A stretch of 64,000 bases of DNA from Acidimicrobiales bacterium (lineage in GTDB: Bacteria > Actinomycetota > Acidimicrobiia > Acidimicrobiales > Poriferisodalaceae), in NCBI GenBank assembly GCA_014239555.1, contig JAAZYR010000006.1, positions 62,001 through 126,000 of the forward strand, given 5' to 3'. A model generated the notes under the pieces. It ran no database searches. It worked only from the letters and a program-made list of their open reading frames with translations, and had not been told where the DNA came from. The position numbers were made by a program, and so were the translations under genes. How positions within the stretch are numbered: position 1 is the first letter of the stretch; each line of letters opens with the position of its first letter. Shown piece by piece: positions 54,411 to 63,325 of the stretch.

Positions 54411-56090
54411 ATGAGCAACGAAAGCGTGGAGATTTTTACTGCAAAGAGAATTATCACCATGAGCCCTGCATTGCCCTTCGCTCAGGCAATCGCTGTACGA
54501 GGTGACCGAATTCTTGGTGTGGGAACAGTCGACGACCTCTCACAATGGGGCGACTATGAACTTAACGAACAGTTCAAAGATCACATTTTGCTGCCAGGTT
54601 TTGTTGAAGCCCATAGCCATGTCATGGCGGGCGCTGTTTGGGAGTTCCCCTACGTGGGATTTTATGACCGCGCCGACCCGGCAGGTCGCACTTGGTTGGG
54701 CTGTCAAACTATCGCGGCGGTAGTTGATCGACTAGCGGAGTGTGAACGCGACCTCACCGACCCAGACCAAACATTGCTCGCTTGGGGGCTTGACCCCATC
54801 TTTCTCGAAGGTGAGCGACTCGTTGCAAAACACTTGGATCAAATTTCGACCACGCGCCCGATCTTCGTGTTCCACGCGAGCGGGCATCTAGCGACCGTCA
54901 ATTCAGAGATGATGCGCCGATCTGGCATCGATCGTCACACCCCGACGCCGGGTGTAGCTAAAGATGTTGACGGGGAACCGAACGGAGAACTCCAGGAACC
55001 TGCGGCCATGTCGCTAGCGCAGGGGGGTCTCTCTGCGATCGGGATTGCAATGATGTCACCCAACGCAAAATGGAACTATGCGCGTGAGGCACGCAACTGC
55101 GGGGTTACAACCATCGCCGATCTTGGCACCACCCGTTTGGCGTTGGACGGCCAGCTTGAGGCCTGGCGTCAAGCGACCGATGACGCCAATTACCCCGCAC
55201 GAGTAGTGGTGGCTTTTGGACACTTCGACATCAGTTTAGAAAACAAAGACTCCAACCCAATGGTGTCACTCGCAGTGCGGCTGCGTGACGAGGAAGAAAC
55301 GGCCAAGCTTCGGTTTGGAATAGTGAAATTGGTGCTTGACGGATCTATTCAAGGTTTTACGGCACGGATTTCATGGCCTCATTACGTAAATCCGCCCCCG
55401 GGCCACCCAGGAAATGGATTGTGGCTGATTCCACCCGAACAAATGGCAGATATTGTGAGCTCGTACCACGAAGCTGGTCTCACAGTTCATTGCCACTGCA
55501 ACGGTGATGAGGCGGCACAAGTTTTCATTGACGCTGTTGAGACAGCACTTCAACGACACCCGCGGTGGGACCACCGCCATACGGTTCAACACTGCCAACT
55601 CACGACAACAGCCCAATACAAACAAATGGCCGCGCTCGGAATGAATGCAAATATTTTCAGCAACCACATCTTCCATTGGGGTGACCAACATGCCTCCACC
55701 ACCGTTGGCGAAGAGCGTGCGGCGGGGATGGACGCATGCGCGACTGCTGAGCGAGAAGGAGTAAAATTTTCTGTCCATAGCGACGCGCCCATCACCCCAA
55801 TGGGCCACCTGCACACAGCATGGTGCGCTGTGAATCGCCTTACTGCTTCTGGAAGAGTGCTAGGCCCGGAAGAGCGAATAAGCGTCGCCAAAGCGCTCGA
55901 GGCCTGCACCATTGACGCGGCGCATCAGCTTAAGTTGGACCATGACATTGGGTCTCTAGAAGCAGGCAAACTCGCTGACTTTGCTGTGCTGGAGGAAGAC
56001 CCTTTTGAAGTGAGCCCTGAAGAACTGAAAGACATCCCCGTGTGGGGCACCGTAGTGGGAGGTATCTCGCACGTTGCTGGCTCGAAGTAA
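54411..56090 (+). CDS. Amidohydrolase family 3 (YtcJ-like) protein
   Basis: 559 residues. ILLPGFVEAHSHVMAGAVW has the HxH metal ligands, FHASGHLATVN and VHCHCNGDEAAQ further His, and HSDAPITPMGHLHTAW the late Asp. The protein resembles the exoenzyme-regulatory/amide hydrolases of the YtcJ group. AGGAGG precedes ATG 54411. The G3E GTPase gene follows directly, suggesting that this metal enzyme may receive its metal from it. Confidence 0.85.
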   Translation: MSNESVEIFTAKRIITMSPALPFAQAIAVRGDRILGVGTVDDLSQWGDYELNEQFKDHILLPGFVEAHSHVMAGAVWEFPYVGFYDRADPAGRTWLGCQTIAAVVDRLAECERDLTDPDQTLLAWGLDPIFLEGERLVAKHLDQISTTRPIFVFHASGHLATVNSEMMRRSGIDRHTPTPGVAKDVDGEPNGELQEPAAMSLAQGGLSAIGIAMMSPNAKWNYAREARNCGVTTIADLGTTRLALDGQLEAWRQATDDANYPARVVVAFGHFDISLENKDSNPMVSLAVRLRDEEETAKLRFGIVKLVLDGSIQGFTARISWPHYVNPPPGHPGNGLWLIPPEQMADIVSSYHEAGLTVHCHCNGDEAAQVFIDAVETALQRHPRWDHRHTVQHCQLTTTAQYKQMAALGMNANIFSNHIFHWGDQHASTTVGEERAAGMDACATAEREGVKFSVHSDAPITPMGHLHTAWCAVNRLTASGRVLGPEERISVAKALEACTIDAAHQLKLDHDIGSLEAGKLADFAVLEEDPFEVSPEELKDIPVWGTVVGGISHVAGSK

Positions 56091-56098
56091 GGCAAAAA

Positions 56099-57004
56099 AT
56101 GGAGCCCTCTGAAGGCTTAATGGAGGTATCTGTCATCGGCGGGTACCTCGGGGCCGGAAAAACGACACTCGTTAATCACATTTTGCGTCAAGCCTCGGAA
56201 CGCGTGGCCGTAATGGTGAACGACTTCGGAGAAATCAACATCGACCAAGCCTTGATTGATTCGAGAAGTGAGAACACCATCAGCTTGACTAATGGATGTA
56301 TCTGTTGTTCGCTCGTTGACGGCTTCGTCTCGGCACTGGAATCGGTAACGTCTTTTCGTCCGAGACCCACCCGTTTGGTCATTGAAGCGAGCGGTGTAGC
56401 TGATCCAGGAGCCGTAGCCGCGTACGGGCATGGTCCTGGCCTAGCGCTCGACGCTGTTGTTGTCGTAACCGATGCAACCAGGTTGTCTGAACAGATCGCT
56501 GATCCGCTCATTGGGCAAACAGTCGCCAGCCAAATAGTTTCAGCGGACGTAATTGTGGTCAACAAAATCGACCTGGTTGACAATTTGGCAGTCGCGAAAA
56601 GCGAGTTGGGTAAATTGAATCCTGACGCACTCTTGGCTTATGCGAGCCATGGGGAGGTGAACCTCGACCTTTTCTTTGGTCGAGAAATAGCAAGGACAGA
56701 CCGCCCTACGGGTCATGTGGGAATGTTCGAGTCACGCACTCATGAATCAACTAAACCGATATCGAGAGAAGCATTTGAAGTTCTGGTTGAGAACTTGCCT
56801 CAAGAGATTCAGCGCGTAAAAGGTATCGTCCGACTAACTGAGGCCCCTCACGTTGCAATGGTGTTTCAGCTAGTTGGACGAAACTGGGAACTGCGAGCGC
56901 TAGCAGACCGACAGAACTCACCTCATGGCAACCGGCTCGTAGTGATCGGACCGAAAGGATCCATACCAATGGAGTGGGATAATGCTCTCAGATCAGGGAA
57001 CTAG
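56099..57004 (+). CDS. G3E GTPase / CobW-type metallochaperone
   Basis: 301 residues (294 if ATG 56120 is used). VIGGYLGAGKTTLVNHIL is the Walker A, NGCICCSL the CxCC metal-binding motif, and NKIDLVD the guanine-specificity motif. COG0523 proteins deliver Zn, Co or Ni to particular enzymes. Starting 9 nt after the amidohydrolase gene, it is probably that enzyme's dedicated metal supplier (inference). Confidence 0.9.
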   Translation: MEPSEGLMEVSVIGGYLGAGKTTLVNHILRQASERVAVMVNDFGEINIDQALIDSRSENTISLTNGCICCSLVDGFVSALESVTSFRPRPTRLVIEASGVADPGAVAAYGHGPGLALDAVVVVTDATRLSEQIADPLIGQTVASQIVSADVIVVNKIDLVDNLAVAKSELGKLNPDALLAYASHGEVNLDLFFGREIARTDRPTGHVGMFESRTHESTKPISREAFEVLVENLPQEIQRVKGIVRLTEAPHVAMVFQLVGRNWELRALADRQNSPHGNRLVVIGPKGSIPMEWDNALRSGN

Positions 57005-57028
57005 ATGATTGCGCTAAGCAGATCAGCA

Positions 57029-58231
57029 TCAGTGTCCGCCATCGCTTGCCATCTCCATGATTTGAGCTAAGCGCTGCACCCCTTCTCGAATCGACTCTGC
57101 AGAAGGATTACCAAAGCAGAGACGCATCTTGTTGGCACCCCAATGAGGATCGACCGACCACCCAGCGCCAGCGTTGAATTCAACCCCGCTCGCGGCAGCC
57201 TCGGTTGAAAACGCGGCGGTATCGACTCCTTCAGCGAACGTGAGCCACATAAAAATCCCGCCTTGAGGCATTTCAAAATCAACCGAGTCTCCAAAGTGTC
57301 GTTCTAACGCTTCAGCCATAACTTCAGCTTTAGCCTTCAATACAGATGTCAAACGGTCCGCGTGTTTGTCAAAATGCGCACTCGCATACTCTGCGACGAC
57401 CATCTGCTCAAGCGCCCCGGACCCGGCATCAGTTTTCAGGGAAAGGATCTGCTGAAGTACAGGTGACTCGGCGACGATGTACCCAACTCGCAAGGCGGGG
57501 GCAATAGATTTCGAAAAAGAACCGCAGTAAATGACGCGGCGATTCGGAGCATCTAATTCCCAAAGAGTGGGAGGCCGATCGCAACCCCACAGCAAATCGG
57601 CGTAACAATCATCCTCAAAAATGGCCGTTTGTTGTCCCTCCATTGCCTCCAAAATTTCGACTCGCCGTTCCAGAGGCATGCAAGAACCGGTCGGGTTTTG
57701 GACCGTTGGAATCGTGTAAAGGTATTTAGCTGGACGTCCTTGCGAGGAACACCTTTCGAGAAGCTCAACAAGGTGATCCGGTCGCACACCGCTCTGGTCA
57801 AGACTCACGCCGTGCACCACGGCACCTAAACGCGTTAACCGACTGATCATCCCGCCATAAGTTGCCTCTTCAACAATCACGTTGTCGCCAGGAACCAGCA
57901 ACAAATTGTTGACAAGGTCTAAAGCTTGCAGCGACCCTGAAGTAATAAGAACTTCGTCGAGGTCGACGCTGGTGGAAGCTCGCACACCGAGCTTCTGACA
58001 TATAAAGCTGCGCAGGTCTTCGTGTCCTAGGGGACTGCCTCCTAGGTTGTACACCGCCAGCTTCCGTCCCTCGCGTTGAAGTACCCGTGTGACAGCTTCG
58101 GTAAGGCCCGCGACAGGTACGTTTTCTTCATCGTTGTTGCCGCCGACGAAGCTAAACGCTGGAATGCCGCCCCACTGGGACTCAGCGGGAGGCAGATCTG
58201 TTCGATACAACTCGCTAATTTCGAAACTCAT
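57029..58231 (-). CDS. Fold-type I PLP aminotransferase (2-aminoadipate-transaminase-like)
   Basis: 400 residues, no N-terminal DNA-binding domain, unlike the related MocR regulators. TSGSLQALDLVNNLLLVPGDNVIVEEATY and TVQNPTGSCMPLERR are typical, and YCGSFSKSIAPALRVGY contains the PLP Lys. It probably transaminates branched or aromatic amino acids or 2-aminoadipate. GAGGGGAA lies before the ATG. Confidence 0.88.
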   Translation of the reverse strand: MSFEISELYRTDLPPAESQWGGIPAFSFVGGNNDEENVPVAGLTEAVTRVLQREGRKLAVYNLGGSPLGHEDLRSFICQKLGVRASTSVDLDEVLITSGSLQALDLVNNLLLVPGDNVIVEEATYGGMISRLTRLGAVVHGVSLDQSGVRPDHLVELLERCSSQGRPAKYLYTIPTVQNPTGSCMPLERRVEILEAMEGQQTAIFEDDCYADLLWGCDRPPTLWELDAPNRRVIYCGSFSKSIAPALRVGYIVAESPVLQQILSLKTDAGSGALEQMVVAEYASAHFDKHADRLTSVLKAKAEVMAEALERHFGDSVDFEMPQGGIFMWLTFAEGVDTAAFSTEAAASGVEFNAGAGWSVDPHWGANKMRLCFGNPSAESIREGVQRLAQIMEMASDGGH

Positions 58232-58336
58232 TGGTTCCCCTCGACCAAATTATGATCCGCATCGTAGGGCCGAAAAGGCTGACCAGCGCCACTAGCGTGT
58301 TTTTTGAGCCTTAGGTGGCTGAACAGAGAGGGCCCG

Positions 58337-59119
58337 GTGACTAACTACGAGGTTCACGCAATCAAGTACGCCGAGCGCGACGCCGTTCGTGCCGAACATT
58401 TCATCGGGGGAGACCCACATGACGATGCGCCGATGCCTATGGACTATTTTGTTTGGTTGATTCGCAGCAGCAGTGGACAAGAATGGGTTGTCGACACCGG
58501 CTTTGAACAAGATGATGCTCAGGCTCGAAACCGAACACTGCTGCGAACAGCAGCAGAAGGGGTCGCGTTGTTAGGTGTGAACTCCGAAACGGTGTCGGAT
58601 GTGATCATTACTCACTTCCACTATGACCATGCTGGGGGCGTAAACCAGTTCCCCAAAGCGACATTTCACGTTCAGGACGACGAGATGTCCTTCGCTACTG
58701 GACGCGACATGACCCACAAGGCTTATCGGCATGCCTTCAACGTCCGTCACGTCAAAGACCTCGTGGAGCGGGTCTTCTCCGAAAGAGTTACTTTCCACGC
58801 AGGTGACGCAGAACTTTCACCTGGGCTGACGCTGCACCACATCGGCGGCCACACCCGAGGTCTCCAAGTAGTTCGCATTGACACGGGCAGCAGCGTGGTA
58901 GTTCTCGCCTCAGACGCAAGCCATTACTGGGCGAACATGGACGAGGGCCGCCCGTTTCCTATCGTCGATGACCTATCGAAAATGATCCAAGGGTGGCAAA
59001 CCCTCCGGCACCTCGCGGGCTCCGGTGGCGTAATTGTTCCCGGACACGACCCTCTGGTGTTTGAACGGTTCCCACCATCGTCTCCACAACTCGAAGGGGT
59101 AGCCGTTCGCTTGAATTAA
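58337..59119 (+). CDS. Metallo-beta-lactamase-fold hydrolase, AHL-lactonase-like
   Basis: 260 residues from GTG 58337. ITHFHYDHAGGVNQFP is the HxHxDH motif, LHHIGGHTRGLQVV and VLASDASHYW carry the other ligands, in the layout of quorum-quenching lactonases (AiiA/AttM group). It opens a lactone ring. GAGAGGG lies a few nt upstream. It is the second MBL lactonase-like enzyme in the window. Confidence 0.85.
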   Translation: MTNYEVHAIKYAERDAVRAEHFIGGDPHDDAPMPMDYFVWLIRSSSGQEWVVDTGFEQDDAQARNRTLLRTAAEGVALLGVNSETVSDVIITHFHYDHAGGVNQFPKATFHVQDDEMSFATGRDMTHKAYRHAFNVRHVKDLVERVFSERVTFHAGDAELSPGLTLHHIGGHTRGLQVVRIDTGSSVVVLASDASHYWANMDEGRPFPIVDDLSKMIQGWQTLRHLAGSGGVIVPGHDPLVFERFPPSSPQLEGVAVRLN

Positions 59120-59145
59120 GCCAACGGCAGTGGCCTATCGCAGCG

Positions 59146-60294
59146 CTAGAACGCTGGATCCCCAGCTTCGAGGCCGAGCAGCACTCTGCCGGCCGTGTCG
59201 ATTTGGTAGGAACCCACCATGAAATGTCCGGCGACTGCTCTAGCGTCGTCAAGTAAACCCATTAGCCCTGAAGCTTCAAAATTGGCGGTGCTTCCTGCTG
59301 CATCCACCAAATGCTGGATAGCACTGATTGAGTTCTGCACCGACCAAGAACATGCCAAACGGACCCGAGCGTGAAGGTCGGCGTCAACGGGCTCATCGTT
59401 TTTTGCTGCTTCCCATATCGAGTCGAGTTGTTCATGCACCCATGATTGTCCTGCTCCAGCCAGCGCCTCGGCCTTTGCGATAGCGGAGGCGGCATCAGGC
59501 CGCTCATGCAGAGGACGCTTTGAATTAAGCGGCTGCTTTGCCCCTGCCAATAGCTTGAAATCGGTTATTGCTCTGCGGGCCAGGCCGGATGCAACTCCTG
59601 TTTTGGGAAAGGGAAATCTCAACGCAGACGGCAACCGGTAGAACGGTAAATCGGGAAGCGGCAACGAATTGTTTGGGACGACTCCGCACCAAGCTTCATC
59701 CACGAAGAAGTCTTCGAGCACAACATCATTGGAGCCGGTTCCTCTCAGACCGACGGTGTGCCACGTGTCCTCGATGAACTGGGGATCAGCATCCATTACA
59801 ACAAAGCAAAGTTCAATCGGTGAACTCCCTTTGACCACGTTGTTCAGCACCCACTTGTTTGCTGCTGTGCAGCCACTAACGAAATTCCATCGACCGCTGA
59901 CACGCCATCCACCGGGGGCCTGAACAGCGCGTCCTCGAGGCACCCCCGATCCAGCGATTACCAGCTCAGGGTTGTCACGCCAAATCTGACGACACGTATC
60001 GGGAGGCAGGTAAGCCGAAACCAGCTCGGCCTCCTCGTTGCAGGTCATCGCTACCCATGCGGTGGATCCATGTATCTGAGCTACTTGTGCTGTGAATTCG
60101 ATGAGATCAGCAGGGTGCACTTCGTGGCCGCCGTACTCCCGTGGGACCAAAAGTTTCATCAAGTCGGCTTTTGCCAGAGCCGCAATTACTTCTGGATCCG
60201 GCCGCCGCTTTTCATCGCACTGCTGAGCGCGGTCAGAAATCAGATTTCCGATATCAGCGGGGAGCTGCTCGAACATCAAGGAGGCCTTTGCCAT
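59146..60294 (-). CDS. Acyl-CoA dehydrogenase-like flavin monooxygenase (group D-like)
   Basis: 382 residues. The acyl-CoA dehydrogenase fold is clear (LVPREYGGHEVHPADLIEFTAQVAQIHGSTAWVAM; GGWRVSGRWNFVSGC; VGLRGTGSNDVVLEDFFV). FVSGC and the C-terminal helices resemble the two-component hydroxylases (HsaA/3-hydroxy-9,10-seconandrost- or p-hydroxyphenylacetate-type) that use reduced flavin from a partner reductase. No reductase is adjacent. ATG 60294 has a TAGTTT box 6 nt upstream. Confidence 0.8.
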   Translation of the reverse strand: MAKASLMFEQLPADIGNLISDRAQQCDEKRRPDPEVIAALAKADLMKLLVPREYGGHEVHPADLIEFTAQVAQIHGSTAWVAMTCNEEAELVSAYLPPDTCRQIWRDNPELVIAGSGVPRGRAVQAPGGWRVSGRWNFVSGCTAANKWVLNNVVKGSSPIELCFVVMDADPQFIEDTWHTVGLRGTGSNDVVLEDFFVDEAWCGVVPNNSLPLPDLPFYRLPSALRFPFPKTGVASGLARRAITDFKLLAGAKQPLNSKRPLHERPDAASAIAKAEALAGAGQSWVHEQLDSIWEAAKNDEPVDADLHARVRLACSWSVQNSISAIQHLVDAAGSTANFEASGLMGLLDDARAVAGHFMVGSYQIDTAGRVLLGLEAGDPAF

Positions 60295-60306
60295 AAAGGC
60301 AAACTA
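60295..60306 (-). promoter_or_regulatory. Leaderless -10 box of the flavin monooxygenase-like gene
   Basis: TAGTTT lies 6 nt before the ATG at 60294 on the minus strand. Confidence 0.6.
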
Positions 60307-60338
60307 TCGTCTGGAGTCGCTAGTGAAGGAGGGGCTCA

Positions 60339-62825
60339 TTGAATTCAACCAATTCCGGCACCACCAACGCAAGCGCCGAAAGGTTGACTGCTACGCGACC
60401 TCTTGCGGGTATTCGAGTGATCGACCTTACTGACCACCGCGGCGACGTCGGCCCGTGGATGTTGGCCGAATTAGGGGCAGATGTCATCAAAGTTGAGCCC
60501 CCAAACGGCTGTTCAACTAGAGCGCTGCAACCCATTCGTGACGACGACACCTCCGATCTGCGCAGCCTCCACTTTTCGGCATATGCGTCAAATAAGCGGT
60601 CCATTCAACTGGACTTAGATGATCTAAGCGATCGAGAATCTTTTTTGAGGCTTGTCGAAACAGCCGACTTTCTATACGAGTCTGGTTTGCCCTGCCGGAC
60701 TTCTGATGCTGGTCTTGACCGTTCTCAAATCAGTGAACGCAGCCCGAGAATCGTTCATGTAGTGGTCACTCCTTTTGGTGCCGACGGGCCTCGAGCCAAA
60801 GATTCCAATAGTGAATTGTCGATTGCATCACTTGGCGGTTCCACTAACTTGCAAGGAGTACCGCAGAGGCCCCCGGTCAAGGCATCGATTCCTCAAGTTT
60901 GGCGACACGCAGGAGCCGAATCAGCGGTAGCGGGACTAGTAGCGCATTCTCGAATGTTGACAACTGGCGAAGGACAGTACGTCGTTGTTTCAGCGCAGGC
61001 ATGCATGACTTGGACTTTGTTGAACGCTATGGAGGCTCACGAAATCCAGGGCGCTGATATTCACAGATCAGGAACCCAGATTCGACTTACCGAGATACCG
61101 CTACAGATTCGAATTGAAGCGTCGGATGGATGGCTCATAGCGTTGAGCAGAGGAGATACAGCCAAGGCTCTTGGCCCCTGGTTGATCGAAGAGCGCATAG
61201 TTGACCCAAGTTGGTTGGAGGAAGACTGGGACACGCTGGATCACCGGGTCCTCAGCGGCGAGGACACCGGTCACACATTTTCAGACATCTTCGATGCGGT
61301 GAGCACCTTGTGTTTGCGATATCCGCGCGATGTGCTCATGCGTCGAGGTCTCAAGCTAGGCGTGACCTTGGCGCCTATCAACGATGTCGAAGATCTGCTC
61401 AATTTTGACCATCTGGAGCTTCGGAAGTTTTGGCGAACAGCTGCAGATAACAGAGGTTTTTCAGATGAACGAATTCCAGGTGGTTTCTTATCTTTCGATG
61501 GACAACGGTTAGCTGGGCCCCGACAGCCACCGCACTTGGACGAACACCACGAAGAGATCCGCAATGAACTGAAAAGCGATCGAAAGAAGGGGAACAGAGC
61601 GGCCGCCCTTCCCTCAGAATTGCCGTTACAGGGACTTAAAGTCGCAGATTTTAGTTGGGTGGGAGTAGGGCCGATCACTGCAAAAGCGTTAGCCGATCAC
61701 GGGGCAACGGTGGTGCGGGTCGAGTCCGGCGGGCGCCTAGACCCTCTCCGAGTTAATGCTCCGTTTAAAGATGGCATATTTGGCGAGAACCGGTCGCATT
61801 TTTATGGCACGTTCAATACTTCGAAGATGAGCATTGATATCGATCTAAAGAATCCGAGTGGGATTGAAATTGCCCAAAAATTGATTGCATGGGCCGACGT
61901 CGTCATCGAGTCTTGGAGCCCCGGGGCTTTTTCTCGAGCGGGCTTAAGCGATGAGGTCATCAATTCGTTGAACCCGTCCGCGATCGTGGTCCACACTTCG
62001 TTGCTTGCTAGCGGCGGTCCGCTCTCACCCTTGGCTGGGTACGGCTATCACGCCGCGGCAATTGCTGGTTACTACGAGGTAGTTGGCTGGCCAGACCTTC
62101 CGCCCGACGGGCCATACCTGGCATACACCGACACGATTTCCCCGCGTTTCATTACCCCAGCGCTTTTGGCAGCAATCGACCGGCGAAGACAAACCGGGAC
62201 CGGCTGTGTAATCGAAGCAGCTCAGCTCGAATGCGGATTGCAGTTGATGGCACCCGAAGTACTGGATTTTCAGATAAATAATTACAAAGCGACCCGAAGA
62301 GGGAATCGAGACCTCGCCATGGGGCCACAAGGTGTTTATCCAGTTCAGGGAGATGACCGGTGGATAGCGATCACGGTGCAAAGCGACGAAAATTGGTTGT
62401 CACTCCAAATGCTCATGGGAGCGCCGCAATGGGCTGCGGACAAACGATTCGAGACGACGTCGGGACGGATTGACGGTCATGACCTTCTCGATAGAGGAAT
62501 CAGCGAATGGACTGCCGAACTCGACGGCCGTGATCTTGAAACCAAACTTTTAGCGGAAGGAGTCCCAGCAGGTTTGGTGGCACGGAGCAGCGACTTATTC
62601 GCAGACGCGCAATACCAGCACTTGGGATTTTATCGGTGGCATGACCACCCAGCGATGGGCCGAGTCCCTTACGCAGGCCACCAGTATTCCATCGAAGGGT
62701 ACGATCACGGTCCCCGAGCAGCCTCACCGCTTTTAGGTGAACACACCTTTGAGGTTCTAACTGATTTCCTCGACTTCGATGCTGACGCGATCGCTCGGCT
62801 GGCAATTGACGGAGGGTTGGGATGA
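60339..62825 (+). CDS. Tandem two-domain type III CoA-transferase (CaiB/BaiF fusion)
   Basis: 828 residues in two CaiB/BaiF domains (about 1-400 and 425-828): GIRVIDLTDHRGDVGPWMLAELGADVIKVEPPNG opens the first, GLKVADFSWVGVGPITAKALADHGATVVRVESGG the second. It is a paralogue of the 12129 gene with the same DLTDxRG opening. At the catalytic-Asp position the N-half has Ala (VVVSAQACM) and the C-half Glu (IEAAQLECG). A TTG start follows a strong AAGGAGG. The next gene overlaps its stop. Confidence 0.85.
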   Translation: MNSTNSGTTNASAERLTATRPLAGIRVIDLTDHRGDVGPWMLAELGADVIKVEPPNGCSTRALQPIRDDDTSDLRSLHFSAYASNKRSIQLDLDDLSDRESFLRLVETADFLYESGLPCRTSDAGLDRSQISERSPRIVHVVVTPFGADGPRAKDSNSELSIASLGGSTNLQGVPQRPPVKASIPQVWRHAGAESAVAGLVAHSRMLTTGEGQYVVVSAQACMTWTLLNAMEAHEIQGADIHRSGTQIRLTEIPLQIRIEASDGWLIALSRGDTAKALGPWLIEERIVDPSWLEEDWDTLDHRVLSGEDTGHTFSDIFDAVSTLCLRYPRDVLMRRGLKLGVTLAPINDVEDLLNFDHLELRKFWRTAADNRGFSDERIPGGFLSFDGQRLAGPRQPPHLDEHHEEIRNELKSDRKKGNRAAALPSELPLQGLKVADFSWVGVGPITAKALADHGATVVRVESGGRLDPLRVNAPFKDGIFGENRSHFYGTFNTSKMSIDIDLKNPSGIEIAQKLIAWADVVIESWSPGAFSRAGLSDEVINSLNPSAIVVHTSLLASGGPLSPLAGYGYHAAAIAGYYEVVGWPDLPPDGPYLAYTDTISPRFITPALLAAIDRRRQTGTGCVIEAAQLECGLQLMAPEVLDFQINNYKATRRGNRDLAMGPQGVYPVQGDDRWIAITVQSDENWLSLQMLMGAPQWAADKRFETTSGRIDGHDLLDRGISEWTAELDGRDLETKLLAEGVPAGLVARSSDLFADAQYQHLGFYRWHDHPAMGRVPYAGHQYSIEGYDHGPRAASPLLGEHTFEVLTDFLDFDADAIARLAIDGGLG

Positions 62826-63316
62826 AGCCGATCACATTTGGAGACTTAATCAACGCCGCGAAGGAACTCGCGGAGGTGTTGCGGGCACAGCAAGAATCGA
62901 TTGCGGTTTCGGAATCAGCGGCGGGGGGACTAATCAATGCCGCACTCGTCGCCGTCCCGGGCGCTAGCGATTTCTACAGAGGCGGAATGATCGTCTACAC
63001 CAGTGCTGGAAGAAATCTTCTAGCGACGAACGAGCCGTTACCTTCGAACCTTCGCGGAGCCACTGAAGCTTTCGCTGTAGTCCAAGCGAGTCGAGCGAAA
63101 CAGATGTACGACGCTGACTGGGGCATAGGTGAGACTGGTGCCACTGGGCCTTCAGCAAACCCATACGGCGACCCAGCGGGCTTCGGGTGGGTGGCGTGCA
63201 ACGGAACGTTGGAAACAACTCTTCGTTTGCAGACCGAAATCGACGACCGAGTAGCCAATATGCACACTTTTGCGTTGGCGGCATTACAACTCGCTGTCGA
63301 GACTATTAAGGCGTAG
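62822..63316 (+). CDS. CinA C-terminal-domain protein (nicotinamide-nucleotide amidohydrolase-like)
   Basis: 164 residues of the CinA-C/PncC fold: SIAVSESAAGGLINAALVAVPGASDFYRGGMIVYTSAGR, then SRAKQMYDADWGIGETGATGPSANPYGDPAG. PncC deamidates NMN in NAD salvage. Here the usual ESLTGG is ESAAGG and the context is catabolic, so the substrate may differ. ATG overlaps the CoA-transferase stop by 4 bp (ATGA). Confidence 0.85.
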   Translation: MKPITFGDLINAAKELAEVLRAQQESIAVSESAAGGLINAALVAVPGASDFYRGGMIVYTSAGRNLLATNEPLPSNLRGATEAFAVVQASRAKQMYDADWGIGETGATGPSANPYGDPAGFGWVACNGTLETTLRLQTEIDDRVANMHTFALAALQLAVETIKA

Positions 63317-63325
63317 ATTTTAGTG
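63314..63325 (+). promoter_or_regulatory. Leaderless -10 box of the luciferase-like gene
   Basis: TAGATT overlaps the CinA-C stop codon and lies 6 nt before the GTG at 63326. Confidence 0.55.
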
